Shown here: positions 53,201 through 62,536 of the stretch, piece by piece
How positions within the stretch are numbered: position 1 is the first letter of the stretch
Layout: each line of letters starts with the position of its first letter
Assembly: GCA_002898255.1 (NCBI GenBank)
Contig: BEIE01000001.1
Coordinates: 1,302,001-1,366,000, forward strand
Reading direction: 5' to 3'
From: a bacterium HR28
GTDB lineage: Bacteria > Chloroflexota > Chloroflexia > Thermomicrobiales > Thermomicrobiaceae
DNA: 64,000 nucleotides
Made by a program: the position numbers and the translations under genes
The notes under the pieces: model-generated
The model's database searches: none
What the model was told of the DNA's origin: nothing
Seen by the model: the letters and a program-made list of their open reading frames with translations, nothing else

Positions 53201-54411
53201 TTGACGCTGCGTTGGTCACGCGTTTGTGGCAGGCGGGACGGGAGCGGCGGAATGAGCTCGTCTCTTTTGCGCAGGAACTTATCCGGACGAGAAGCCTTCC
53301 CGGCGAGGAACGCGCAATTGCGGAGCTTGTCGCAGGACATCTTCAGAAGCTCGGATACGACGAGGTGGATTTCGACCGAGCTGGCAATGTTGTTGGCCTC
53401 ATTCGCGGCACCGGTAGTGGACTGTCCGTCCAGTTCAATGCACATCTCGATCACGTCCATGAGGGGGATCCAGAGGCGTGGCGTTATCCGCCGTACGCTG
53501 GGGTTGTCGCTGATGGTGTCCTGTACGGTCGCGGTGCCTGCGACGTGAAAGGGGCGCTGGCCAGTCAAGTGTATGGTCTAGTCCTGCTCCGTGATCTTGG
53601 CGTGCGCCCGCCCGGTGACTGTTATGTCACAGCGGTCGTTCAGGAGGAGGTCGGTGGGCTTGGGGCCGCGGTACTCTGCGAATGGCTGCGGACCGATGCC
53701 GTTGTGCTCGGTGAGGCGACAAACCTAGAGTTGCGGCGTGGCCATCGCGGTCGAGTCGCTATCGAGGTGCGATTTGTTGGTCGCTCGGCCCACGCGAGTG
53801 CCCCGGAACGTGGGGCCAATCCGCTTTTTGCGCTTGGTCGCTTCCTCTCACGCTTGAACGAACTGGAACATCGAGAGCATCCTGAACTAGGCAGGAGCAC
53901 TGTTGCCCCGACGCTACTGCGCACGGATCAAGAAAGCCCGAACGTGATTCCCCGGTCGGTGCGGCTGGTGTTGGACTGGCGGACTGTGCCAGGAGAAGAC
54001 CCGGAAGAGTTACGAAGCATGGTTGCTGCATTGGCGGCTGACTGTCTCGTGGAGGGCGTTCTCGCGGACGTCACGGTTCCCGTCCGTGCTGCTTGCAGCT
54101 ATCGAGGGGTGACGATGGAGCTCCCCCCGACGAGAGGTTATGTTCTTCCCGCTGATCACCGAGCGATTCGGACCGCAAGGCGGACACTCGAGACGGTGTT
54201 TGGCCGACCAGTATCGGACGGATTCTGGCGGTTTGCGACGGATGGCGGGCACTTTATAGCCCACGGGATGGCGACGATCGGGTTTGCGCCTGGCGATGAA
54301 TCGCTTGCGCACACGGTGAACGATAGCGTGCGGATCGATGATCTGGAGGCAGCAATGGTCGGGTACGCGGCGCTCGCGTTAGCCTTGACCAGCGTGGAGG
54401 GAGAGCCGTGA
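53191..54411 (+). CDS. M20-family metallopeptidase/hydrolase (YgeY-like)
   Basis: A 406-residue zinc hydrolase. FNAHLDHVHEGD, YGRGACDVKGALASQ, VQEEVGGLGAAV and the C-terminal DESLAHTVNDSVRI hold the ligands. HVHEGD, EEVGG and FATDGGHF resemble the YgeY selenium-linked hydrolases, but no selenium genes are nearby. It begins at TTG 53191 inside yraN. Its stop overlaps the moaB start (GTGA). It is a different branch from the M20 gene at 22 kb. Confidence 0.88.
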   Translation: MAVIDAALVTRLWQAGRERRNELVSFAQELIRTRSLPGEERAIAELVAGHLQKLGYDEVDFDRAGNVVGLIRGTGSGLSVQFNAHLDHVHEGDPEAWRYPPYAGVVADGVLYGRGACDVKGALASQVYGLVLLRDLGVRPPGDCYVTAVVQEEVGGLGAAVLCEWLRTDAVVLGEATNLELRRGHRGRVAIEVRFVGRSAHASAPERGANPLFALGRFLSRLNELEHREHPELGRSTVAPTLLRTDQESPNVIPRSVRLVLDWRTVPGEDPEELRSMVAALAADCLVEGVLADVTVPVRAACSYRGVTMELPPTRGYVLPADHRAIRTARRTLETVFGRPVSDGFWRFATDGGHFIAHGMATIGFAPGDESLAHTVNDSVRIDDLEAAMVGYAALALALTSVEGEP

Positions 54412-54917
54412 GCACGAGCATCGAACAGCATCGGGCAGCCGCACCCCGATCGGTCCGCTGTGCGGTAATAACGGTCAGCGATACCCGGACGGCAGAAACT
54501 GATACAAGCGGGGCCCTGATTCGGGAGCGTTTAGAGCGTTGGGGTCATCAGGTTATCGCCTACGCTATCGTTCCGGACGAAGCAGATCAGATTGGCCAGT
54601 TGCTTGACGAGTTTCTGGAGCGGCCGGACTGTGACGCGGTGCTGTTGAACGGAGGCACTGGCATCGCACGACGGGACGTCACTTATGAGGCAGTCGCCGC
54701 GCGACTCGAAAAGCGGTTAGACGGGTTCGGTGAACTTTTCCGATGGTTGAGTTACCGTGAGATTGGAACGGCAGCGATGCTCTCGCGCGCCATCGCTGGT
54801 GTCGCACGCGGCAAGGTCGTCATTGCAATGCCCGGCTCGACCGGTGCGGTGCGATTGGCGATGGATGAGCTTGTGCTGCCCGAGCTCGCACATCTCGTAT
54901 TTGAGGCGCGCAAGTGA
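54408..54917 (+). CDS. Molybdopterin adenylyltransferase / MoaB-Mog family
   Basis: A 169-residue MogA/MoaB protein acting in molybdenum cofactor synthesis by adenylating molybdopterin. CAVITVSDTRTAETDTSG, LLNGGTGIARRDVTYEAV and FGELFRWLSYREIG and the C-terminal VVIAMPGSTGAVRLAMDE are complete. It overlaps the M20 gene by 4 bp and lies 19 bp before hisS. Its partner genes moaA (57 kb) and moaC (16 kb) are separate. Confidence 0.93.
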   Translation: MSTSIEQHRAAAPRSVRCAVITVSDTRTAETDTSGALIRERLERWGHQVIAYAIVPDEADQIGQLLDEFLERPDCDAVLLNGGTGIARRDVTYEAVAARLEKRLDGFGELFRWLSYREIGTAAMLSRAIAGVARGKVVIAMPGSTGAVRLAMDELVLPELAHLVFEARK

Positions 54918-54936
54918 GCGGAGAAGGGTCGACGAC

Positions 54937-56313
54937 ATGAGTGACGGGGCGCAGACACGGCGGCCACCGCAAGTGCTCCGCGGGATGCGTGACTTTACCC
55001 CGCGGCAGATGCTCTTGCGCCAGCGGGTGATCGACATACTCCGGCGTGTCTTCGAGCGCTATGGGTTTGATCCGATCGACACGCCGCTCCTGGAATACTA
55101 TGAGGTGCTCTCGGGAAAGTACGGCGAAGAAGGGGAAAAGCTGCTCTACCGGTTCGTGGATCATGGTGGACGTGAGGTTGGTCTTCGCTACGATCTCACG
55201 GTGCCGCTCGCGCGCTACGTCGCGGTACATCGTTCCGAACTGACTTTACCCTTCAAACGGTACCATATCGGTCCGGTCTTCCGAGCCGAACGGCCGCAGC
55301 GTGGCCGGTATCGCCAGTTCTGGCAATGCGATGTTGACGTCGTTGGCACGCGCTCGATGCTGGCGGATGCCGAGGTGCTTTCGGTCTGGATTGATGCCCT
55401 CTCGGCGCTACGCGTGCCGAATGCCGTAATTCACGTCAACCACCGCCAGCTTTTGGAAGCGCTTGCCCGCGCGGCAGGCGTGGAGCCAGCGCTTGCTCTG
55501 TCGGTCTATCGGGCGATCGATAAGTTGGCGAAGATAGGCGAGGACGGGGTTCGCGAGGAGTTGATTCGAGCGGGGGTGGAGCCAAAGGCAGCCGAGCGTG
55601 TGCTAGAGCTCATTCGTGTGCAGGGGCATCCAGAGACGGTATTCGATACGGTTCGGCACTTGCTTGCCGAGGATGCCGAAGCACAGCGGGCGCTGGACGA
55701 GCTTGCGGAACTGTTTGGGTATCTGGCTGCGTACGGAGCTCCCGAAGGGAGCTACATCCTCGATCTCTCCCTGGCACGGGGACTTGACTACTACACTGGG
55801 CCGGTTGCCGAGGTCATTGTGCGGGAACCGGCGATTGGATCGCTCGGTGGTGCTGGTCGCTACGACCGGCTCATCGGCATGTTCCTTGGAGAAGAAATAC
55901 CGGCGACTGGGGCTTCGCTTGGACTGGAGCGGTTAGTCGAGGTAGTCGACGAATATGGGCTGCTGCCAACTCCTGAGACGGTCAGCGAAGTTCTCGTCGT
56001 TGCTGTGGAGGAGCAGCAGCGCAGCGAGATTCTGCGTGTGGCGCAGGAACTCCGGGCGAATGGGATAGACGCTGAGGTCTATCTCGGTGAGCGGGTCGAT
56101 CTCCGGCGGCAACTCCAGTATGCGAACCGGAAGGGTATCCCGTTCGCCATCATTGTTGGTCCGGACGAGCTCGCCGCGGGGGTTGTGACGCTGCGTAACC
56201 TGGTTACCGGTGAACAGGAAAGGGTCGCAAGACACGAGATAGTGGCCACGGCGCTACAACGGTTGGTGACAACTGGACGAAGGCCTGCGCGGGAGAGGAC
56301 AGGACAAGAATGA
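54937..56313 (+). CDS. hisS: Histidyl-tRNA synthetase
   Basis: A 458-residue class II synthetase. Motif 1 PIDTPLLEYYEVLSGKYGEE, motif 2 FRAERPQRGRYRQFWQCDVD, HisA motifs LARGLDYYTGPVAEV and GGAGRYDRLIG, motif 3 ATGASLGLERLVEV and the anticodon domain are present. ATG 54937 follows GAAGGG; upstream frame extension overlaps moaB. Its stop overlaps the next start by 4 bp (ATGA). No T-box precedes it. Confidence 0.96.
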   Translation: MSDGAQTRRPPQVLRGMRDFTPRQMLLRQRVIDILRRVFERYGFDPIDTPLLEYYEVLSGKYGEEGEKLLYRFVDHGGREVGLRYDLTVPLARYVAVHRSELTLPFKRYHIGPVFRAERPQRGRYRQFWQCDVDVVGTRSMLADAEVLSVWIDALSALRVPNAVIHVNHRQLLEALARAAGVEPALALSVYRAIDKLAKIGEDGVREELIRAGVEPKAAERVLELIRVQGHPETVFDTVRHLLAEDAEAQRALDELAELFGYLAAYGAPEGSYILDLSLARGLDYYTGPVAEVIVREPAIGSLGGAGRYDRLIGMFLGEEIPATGASLGLERLVEVVDEYGLLPTPETVSEVLVVAVEEQQRSEILRVAQELRANGIDAEVYLGERVDLRRQLQYANRKGIPFAIIVGPDELAAGVVTLRNLVTGEQERVARHEIVATALQRLVTTGRRPARERTGQE

Positions 56314-57008
56314 CAACACTGACGCCGTACCAGCGCGTGATGGTCGTCGTTGCACACCCGGACGACATGGAGTTTGGGGCTGGGGGCACGGTGGCGCGAC
56401 TGGTACGCGAGGGGAAGGAGGTTGTCCTCGTCCAGTGCACCTCTGGTGACAAGGGGACGAACCGGCGTGATCTCTCACCAGAGCAATTGGCCCGGCAGCG
56501 GGAGGAGGAGGAACAGGAAGCGTGTCGCCGACTTGGCGTACAGCAGGTTGTCTTTTTACGCTTACCGGATGGTGAACTTGTGCCGGATTTGGCGTTCCGT
56601 GAACGGATTGTACGGCAGATCCGTACCTACCGTCCTGACATTGTGATCACACACGACCCGTTTCGCCCGTATGCATTGCACCCAGATCACCGAGCGGTAG
56701 GGATTACCACAATAGACGCGGTCTATCCCACGGCACGTGATCCTCTGTATTTTCCGCAGCACCTCGCAGAGGGACTCGAGCCGCATAAGGTGGCGGAGCT
56801 TTGGTTGTTTGGTGCCCAATATCCTGATCTCTATGTCGATATCGAAGAGACGATGGACCTGAAGCTTGCAGCCCTCACGGCGCACCGCAGCCAGATCAGC
56901 GATCCGGTGGAGTTGGCACAGCGTGTACGGGAACGGGCAGCGGAGGTCGGTGCAGAGCGCGGATTGCGATACGCAGAGGCATTCAAGGTGATCGTGCTGC
57001 GCCGGTAG
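56310..57008 (+). CDS. PIG-L/LmbE family deacetylase
   Basis: A 232-residue zinc deacetylase. VVVAHPDDMEFGAGGT carries the His/Asp-Asp zinc and base residues, and HPDHRAVGITTIDAVYP the second His ligand. Members deacetylate N-acetylglucosaminyl substrates such as GlcNAc-malate (bacillithiol) or GlcNAc-inositol (mycothiol). Which one applies here is open. It overlaps the hisS stop by 4 bp, so translation is coupled. A terminator follows. Confidence 0.92.
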   Translation: MTTLTPYQRVMVVVAHPDDMEFGAGGTVARLVREGKEVVLVQCTSGDKGTNRRDLSPEQLARQREEEEQEACRRLGVQQVVFLRLPDGELVPDLAFRERIVRQIRTYRPDIVITHDPFRPYALHPDHRAVGITTIDAVYPTARDPLYFPQHLAEGLEPHKVAELWLFGAQYPDLYVDIEETMDLKLAALTAHRSQISDPVELAQRVRERAAEVGAERGLRYAEAFKVIVLRR

Positions 57009-57019
57009 TATTGGTGAAT

Positions 57020-57044
57020 ACGCAACGAACACGTTGCGTTTCTC
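57020..57044 (+). terminator. Terminator after the PIG-L gene
   Basis: Perfect 8-bp stem ACGCAACG/CGTTGCGT, 4-nt loop, followed by TTTCTCC. Its right arm overlaps the -35 box of the moaA promoter candidate. Confidence 0.65.
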
Positions 57045-57062
57045 CAAGCAGTCTGCTATCCT
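57034..57062 (+). promoter_or_regulatory. Candidate promoter of moaA
   Basis: TTGCGT (57034-57039), 17-bp spacer, TATCCT (57057-57062), about 70 bp before moaA. Four of six -35 and five of six -10 matches. Confidence 0.5.
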
Positions 57063-57133
57063 GGTGATAGTTGATCAGCGTTGCCGTATGATGGTGGGGC
57101 GCGGTCCGGCGCCGCCGAAGGGAGTACAACAGG

Positions 57134-58180
57134 ATGGGTATCCCCATCGTGCAGCGGATCATGACGGATGAGCGCGCCGTGCCCCGGGCCGGTGAGCGCA
57201 TCACACGCGATGCGTACGGGCGCCCTATTACCTATCTCCGTATTTCGCTAACGGACCGCTGTAACCTCCGCTGCGTGTACTGTATGCCTGCTCATGGAAT
57301 GAAGTTCGCGCCACGGGACGAGCTCCTGACCGACGAGGAACTCTTGACGATCGTCCGCGCGGCTGCACGCATTGGTTTCAGTCGCCTTCGCCTCACGGGC
57401 GGTGAGCCAACGGTTCGGCCCAATCTTGTGGAGCTTGTCCGGGCGATGGCGGCGATCCCCGGTGTCGAGGATATCTCGATGACGACGAACGGTTTGCTGT
57501 TGGAGCGACTTGCGCACGACCTTGCCGCGGCCGGGCTGCGGCGCATCAATATCAGTTTGGACACGCTGGATCCCGAGCGATACCGCATCATGACGCGTGG
57601 TGGTCGTATTGAGAAGGTCTTTGCAGGTATCGCAGCTGCTGAGGCGGCCGGACTCTCGCCAATTAAGCTGAACGCGGTGGTCGTTCGTGGTCTCAACGAC
57701 CACGAGGTGCCGGCACTCGCCGGGTTAACCCTCGAACGGCCGTGGCAAGTACGTTTCATCGAAGTGATGCCGCTCGAGGGTGTAGTCGAGGTGCACGATA
57801 CAGGGCTTGTCACCAGTGCCGAGACCCGCGCACGGATTGAGGCGGTGTATGGCCCGCTCGAGGAGTTAGAGGCGCCGCTGAGCGATCCAGCAAGGGTCTA
57901 TCGGATCCGGGGAGCTCGCGGGACGATCGGTTTTATCAGCCCGGTCAGTGAACCGTTCTGTGCGTTTTGCAATCGGATCCGTCTCACAGCTGACGGCAAG
58001 TTGCGGCTGTGCCTGTTGCGGAGTGACGAAGTTGACGTGCGAGAGCTCGTCCGGCGTGGGGCAAGCGAAGAGGAATTGATCGAGCGGATTCGTGCTGCTG
58101 TCTGGCGGAAACCGTGGGGACACGGTCTCCGCGAAGGTGATCGCCGTACAGGTCGTGGCATGAGTCAAATTGGTGGGTGA
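57134..58180 (+). CDS. moaA: GTP 3',8-cyclase MoaA
   Basis: A 348-residue radical SAM enzyme that starts molybdenum cofactor synthesis. The N-terminal cluster is CNLRCVYC (Cys43, 47, 50), followed by RLTGGEPTVRPNL, TTNGLLLERLA and SLDTLDPERY. The C-terminal second cluster is PFCAFCNRIRLTADGKLRLC. The protein ends GG, as required for MoaA. ATG 57134 has AAGGGAG upstream. Single-gene unit with its own promoter candidate and terminator. Confidence 0.96.
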   Translation: MGIPIVQRIMTDERAVPRAGERITRDAYGRPITYLRISLTDRCNLRCVYCMPAHGMKFAPRDELLTDEELLTIVRAAARIGFSRLRLTGGEPTVRPNLVELVRAMAAIPGVEDISMTTNGLLLERLAHDLAAAGLRRINISLDTLDPERYRIMTRGGRIEKVFAGIAAAEAAGLSPIKLNAVVVRGLNDHEVPALAGLTLERPWQVRFIEVMPLEGVVEVHDTGLVTSAETRARIEAVYGPLEELEAPLSDPARVYRIRGARGTIGFISPVSEPFCAFCNRIRLTADGKLRLCLLRSDEVDVRELVRRGASEEELIERIRAAVWRKPWGHGLREGDRRTGRGMSQIGG

Positions 58181-58213
58181 GGCGAAACTGTTTTGAAGAT
58201 TGAAGAGATGTGT

Positions 58214-58252
58214 CGCGGGGGACGCGGATCGCGTCCCCCGCGAGGGTTTTTC
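58214..58252 (+). terminator. Intrinsic terminator of moaA
   Basis: Perfect 12-bp stem CGCGGGGGACGC/GCGTCCCCCGCG with a 5-nt loop, followed by AGGGTTTTTC. It lies between moaA and the convergent chemoreceptor gene. Confidence 0.9.
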
Positions 58253-58264
58253 ACCGGGATGCTC

Positions 58265-60286
58265 TCATTCGTGAGAGCGCCCATTCGCGCGTAGAGCGCC
58301 GACGAGGCCACCCTTCGAGAGTGGATGACTTTCCTGCCGAGAGCGACCGTTGCTGCCCGCGTGAACCGGCTCGGTGACCGCAGGGTTGCCAGCCAGGCGG
58401 CCGTCTGCTTGACTCCCCTCGATCGTGTACTGCGGCTGTTTTCCGAGGGTGAAGTTCGCGATGAGGGAGCGGAGGCGCGCTGCGTACCGCCCGACGATCT
58501 GCGCTTGTGTGCTGACTGCCTCAATTGCTTGCGCGGCGGCGTCGACTTGCGCGGTGGCGAGTTCTGCGCTGCGTTGCTGGTTGCCGACCACACGGTCGAT
58601 CGCTTTCACCGCATCGGTGACCTGAGCGGCTTGTGCGGCCATCTCTTCTGCAGCTGTCGCGTTCTGCTCGATGACCGCACTGATGTCGCGCAGAGCTGCC
58701 ACGACTCGTTCGCTTGCCTGTGCCATTTGTCGCGCGGCAGCAGAGATTGCACTGACCTTCTCGCTTGTGCGCTCCACTGCGTCGAGAATTGCTTGCAGGG
58801 CTTGTCCGGCCTGGTCGGCGCGGTCGGTACCGCTGGTAACCCGTTCGGCGCCGGTGCGCATTGCGGCAACCGCTTGCTCGGTGGCCGTGCGCACCTGATC
58901 GATGAGTGCGGCAATATCCTGCGTTTCTCGCCGGCTGCGTTCTGCGAGTTTCCGCACCTCGTCGGCGACGACGGCGAAGCCTCGCCCGTGTTCCCCTGCT
59001 CGTGCCGCCTCGATCGCCGCGTTCAATGCGAGGAGGTTCGTCTGCTCAGCAAGGTTGTCAATCGTCTCGACGACGGCGCTGATCTGTTGCCCAAGTTCAC
59101 CAAGTTTCGCGACCCGTTCCGCCGCGGCGAGCACGACGTTCCGAATCTCGAGCATGGCATTGACAGTGTGTCGCACGGCATCAGCACCTGCATCAGCTGA
59201 CTGCCGGGTGTTCATCGTTGCTTCTTCGACCGCGCTCGTGTCAGCAAGGACGCGCTGGACATGGGCAACGAGCTCGTTTGCGGCGGCATTGATCCGCTCA
59301 AGGCTGCGTGCTTGTGCGCTGGCCCCCGCCGCGACGGACTGAACGACTTGCTGGAGCTGTTCCATTGAGTTTCTGGCTGTCGTCGCGGCGCGTGTGACTT
59401 CGGCCGTTCCTTGGCCCACATCTGCCATGCTCGTGCTTACTTCACGCATTGCGTCGGCAGACTCGGTCGCAGCCCTGTCCATTTGCTCCATCGCACCAGT
59501 AAGACCGTCGGCGGCTTGCTGGATATCAGCGACCATCGTTCGCAGTTGGTTGACCATGGCATCGAGTTCGTGGGCGGCACTCCCGAGCTGGTGTTGGACG
59601 GCATTGAACGATTCCACCATGCAGCCGATTTCGTCCTGCCAGCTGACGCGAACGTCGTCGCTCGAGAACTGCACCGACTGCGTCAGGTCGCCTGCGGCAA
59701 TGCGCCGCAGTGCGCTAGCGAAAGCCGGAACTTGCTCGGCAGCCAGACGACGCGCTGCGTGTGCCACCGCCAGAGCACTGGAGCGGATGCGCTGCGCAAT
59801 CAGGATACCGACGGCTGTTTGCAAGACGACAAAAAACGCATGGATGAACGTGATCGTCCAAGATGGGCCATCCTTGTACACACTGTAGGGAAAGAAGATG
59901 TTGAACAAAACGTGGTGAATAGCAATTAGACCTGCCGCAAGTACGATCGGGAACCAATCATAGTAGATGATGAGGAAAGCTAAGGCCACGAAAATCTGGA
60001 AGTGCATTTCGATCAAGCCTCCGGAGAGGTGAATTAAGAGTGCCGCGTAGGCCATGAGAAGAGCTGCAACAAGGAGACGGTAGTACCGAGAGCCAGCGAG
60101 CAGCGGATAGGCCGCGGTCGCGATGGCACTCAGGATTGTTGCTCCAGCGAGAGCTTGCCATAACGGGTGTTTGGCGAAGAGCAGGGTGACCGCAAGAGCG
60201 GCAACAGCGTGACCCCACAGCACCCAGAGACTGATCCGGTCACGCGACCGGTCTGCGACCTGCAGCGATACGCCTGCGTTGCTCAC
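58265..60286 (-). CDS. Methyl-accepting chemotaxis protein with polytopic His-containing sensor
   Basis: A 673-residue chemoreceptor. The N-terminal ~200 residues hold about six TM helices, including [20 protein letters not shown] and [25 protein letters not shown]-like segment (about 185-240) and a long coiled-coil signalling domain follow. The hairpin tip is [20 protein letters not shown], the CheA/CheW contact. The C-terminus is a polar tail. GTG 60286 is chosen because GAGGGGG lies 5 nt upstream. No che genes are nearby, so it is an orphan receptor. Confidence 0.92.
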   Translation of the reverse strand: MSNAGVSLQVADRSRDRISLWVLWGHAVAALAVTLLFAKHPLWQALAGATILSAIATAAYPLLAGSRYYRLLVAALLMAYAALLIHLSGGLIEMHFQIFVALAFLIIYYDWFPIVLAAGLIAIHHVLFNIFFPYSVYKDGPSWTITFIHAFFVVLQTAVGILIAQRIRSSALAVAHAARRLAAEQVPAFASALRRIAAGDLTQSVQFSSDDVRVSWQDEIGCMVESFNAVQHQLGSAAHELDAMVNQLRTMVADIQQAADGLTGAMEQMDRAATESADAMREVSTSMADVGQGTAEVTRAATTARNSMEQLQQVVQSVAAGASAQARSLERINAAANELVAHVQRVLADTSAVEEATMNTRQSADAGADAVRHTVNAMLEIRNVVLAAAERVAKLGELGQQISAVVETIDNLAEQTNLLALNAAIEAARAGEHGRGFAVVADEVRKLAERSRRETQDIAALIDQVRTATEQAVAAMRTGAERVTSGTDRADQAGQALQAILDAVERTSEKVSAISAAARQMAQASERVVAALRDISAVIEQNATAAEEMAAQAAQVTDAVKAIDRVVGNQQRSAELATAQVDAAAQAIEAVSTQAQIVGRYAARLRSLIANFTLGKQPQYTIEGSQADGRLAGNPAVTEPVHAGSNGRSRQESHPLSKGGLVGALRANGRSHE

Positions 60287-60507
60287 CTGATCCCCCCTCG
60301 TCACAACGGCTCCGACATCCCCTGGGTGGAGATATCGGCAGCGTCAGTGCGATTCTGAAGCCAGGGAAAGACAGGGGGTGCGCGACGTGTGTCTTGGCGT
60401 CGCTCCTGGAGAAAAGGCAAGGAAGATCGAAGAGAAATCCCGCGCAATCCTGTACAGGCTCGACGCCTTACAAGGGCGCCCGGTAGGGGGAACTCCCTCG
60501 AGACAAT

Positions 60508-60828
60508 TTAGGCTTGACTAAGCCAAGTCCTCCCATAGTCCCGCATCGCGCGAATGAGTGGCAACAGTGCGCGACCACGCGGGGTCAGTGCATAGCGTGT
60601 CCGAACGCCGTTGTTTTCCAGACGTTGGATAAGTCCAGCTGCCTCCAGTTGCTTGAGACGAGTCGAGAGGGTCTTGGGGCTAATCCCTTGAATGGAGCGC
60701 TCAAGTTCGCTGAACCGCGAAAGGCCGCGAGCGAGATCACGGACAATCAACGGCGTCCAGCGGTCGCAGAGGATCGCAGCGGTCTGTGCCAACGGGCAAC
60801 GCTCTGGTGGTAGGGGAACCGACTGCAT
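60508..60828 (-). CDS. HxlR-family transcriptional regulator
   Basis: A 106-residue winged-helix protein. The N-terminal CPLAQTAAILCDRWTPLIVR is the HxlR signature with a conserved Cys (residue 11) that in relatives senses thiol or aldehyde stress. GLSRFSELERSIQGISPKTL and STRLKQLEAAGLIQRL form the helix-turn-helix. ATG 60828 follows GGAGGTGAG. Its target is unknown; neighbours are a chemoreceptor and an O-antigen-ligase-like gene on opposite strands. Confidence 0.93.
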   Translation of the reverse strand: MQSVPLPPERCPLAQTAAILCDRWTPLIVRDLARGLSRFSELERSIQGISPKTLSTRLKQLEAAGLIQRLENNGVRTRYALTPRGRALLPLIRAMRDYGRTWLSQA

Positions 60829-61051
60829 GGGGACTCACCTCCATCCTGCCACGCGGTATGCTCGACTGGGCCTTACGGCAGTTGGTCGTCCGCCTGCGGT
60901 TGCGAGGGTAGCATCGGAAGATCGGTGGAACAAGTGGGACGATTGGGTGCCTGAACAGGAATCGTTTTGTGGCAGGACTGGCAGGATGGCGACAAGTGAG
61001 GATGCCCGATCGATCGTGGCCAGATATTTTCCCGTCGTGGAGTAACGACCA

Positions 61052-62536
61052 ATGAGGGACTCGGCGGGCGAGCACCGGTTGCCAGTCTGGCCGCATGCGA
61101 CAATCTATGGCCTGCCGCCCGGCCTAACGAGCGCAGCAGGCGTGGCTGTTGCACTTCTCGGTGCGGTGACTCTGGCGACGATCACCGTACGGTTCGGTCC
61201 AATCCCAGCAACGGCGGCACTTGGCGCCTTAGTGGTCGCGGCAGCGATAGCCTTTGACGTCCGGGCCGGACTCTGGGTCGTGCTCGCTGTTGCTGCGTTG
61301 CTCCCGTACGCCGTCATTCCGGTGAAAGTTGTCATTACTCCTCCGATTCTGGAGCTCGCCGGGCTCGGTGTGCTTGGCGTTTGGCTTCTCCAGCTTTTCT
61401 TGCGCCGGGACGTTGTTATCCCGCCACATCCCGTCTTGCTTGGTCTGATTGTCTTCCTCGCAGTCACGCTGTTCGCATTCGTGCTTGGTATCGGACGCGG
61501 CTACACAACCCAAACGTATCATGACTACACCAAGTTCCTTGTCAGCTCGAGTCTTTTCTTCGTTGCGTGGTCGTCGCTTAGAACCCTTCACGATTTTCGT
61601 TGGATGACGGTCATATTCCTCGGGGTGACGAGCACTGCCGCACTCCTTGGGCTCGCACTCTATGCGGGCGGGCCAGCTTTCACACTGGCCGTGCTGGCAC
61701 GACTCGTGCCTTACGGTTATCCGGCCTCGCGCATAGTGCGCTTCATCGAGGATGATCCGACGAAGCCGATGCGACTCACCAGCACAAGTGTTGACCCGAA
61801 CTCGTTCGCGGGACTGCTTGCACTCGCGTTCGTGGTCGGCGTCGCGCAATTCGTGGCGCGTCGACCAGTGGTGCCGCGTTGGTTGGCGGCGGGGGCGAGT
61901 GTAGTGTCTGGGTTGGCCTTGCTCCTGACCTATTCTCGAGCGGGGTGGTTGGGTGCGGCATTCGGAGTAGGAGTCGTCGCGATTGTCCGTTATCGATGGC
62001 TACTTCTCCCCGGGGGAATGGGTTTGGTGGGGGCGATCGCCTTCGGGATTGGCGAGGGCTTCTTCCAAAGACTCTGGCAAGGCTTCACGCTACAAGATCG
62101 GGCGACACAGATGCGTTTGGAGGAGTACCGGACTGCGCTGGCGATCCTGCGCGAGTATCCAGCGTTTGGTGTCGGATTTGGGCAGGCACCGACGGTAGAA
62201 CTTTGGACAGGCGTTTCGAGCATCTACCTCCTTGTGGCTGAGCGGATGGGATTACTCGGCCTTGGCACTTTTCTGCTGGTCGTCATCGGAATACTGGGCA
62301 TCGGGTGGCGAGCGCTGCGGCAGGCGGGATGGGACGAGCGGAGTGACCTCCTCTTGGCCTGGCTCGGCGCACAGGGAGCGGCGTTGCTTATTGGGCTCTT
62401 CGATCACTATTACGTGAACATCAGTTTTCCCCATATGGTTGCGATCTTCTGGTTCACGCACGTGATGGTCTTGGGGCTCGCCGTGCGAGCCCCGGGAAGC
62501 GTTCGGGAGGGTAAAAGTGGCACAGGAGAGGGCTGA
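61052..62536 (+). CDS. O-antigen ligase-like (Wzy_C) membrane protein
   Basis: A 494-residue membrane protein with 10-12 helices. The family signature is in the last large loop and helix: STSVDPNSFAGLLALAF, LLTYSRAGWLGAAFG and FGVGFGQAPTVELW, with the conserved Arg of TYSRAGWL. WaaL/Wzy-type proteins join or polymerise glycans at the outer membrane face, or form exopolysaccharide. No glycosyltransferases are adjacent, so the pathway is unclear. The gene start is ATG 61052; it overlaps the following aminotransferase by 20 bp. Confidence 0.85.
   Translation: MRDSAGEHRLPVWPHATIYGLPPGLTSAAGVAVALLGAVTLATITVRFGPIPATAALGALVVAAAIAFDVRAGLWVVLAVAALLPYAVIPVKVVITPPILELAGLGVLGVWLLQLFLRRDVVIPPHPVLLGLIVFLAVTLFAFVLGIGRGYTTQTYHDYTKFLVSSSLFFVAWSSLRTLHDFRWMTVIFLGVTSTAALLGLALYAGGPAFTLAVLARLVPYGYPASRIVRFIEDDPTKPMRLTSTSVDPNSFAGLLALAFVVGVAQFVARRPVVPRWLAAGASVVSGLALLLTYSRAGWLGAAFGVGVVAIVRYRWLLLPGGMGLVGAIAFGIGEGFFQRLWQGFTLQDRATQMRLEEYRTALAILREYPAFGVGFGQAPTVELWTGVSSIYLLVAERMGLLGLGTFLLVVIGILGIGWRALRQAGWDERSDLLLAWLGAQGAALLIGLFDHYYVNISFPHMVAIFWFTHVMVLGLAVRAPGSVREGKSGTGEG

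Noticed and set aside
60300-60500. Possible c-di-GMP riboswitch upstream of the chemoreceptor gene
   Set aside because: The conserved GEMM core bases could not be aligned on the minus strand.
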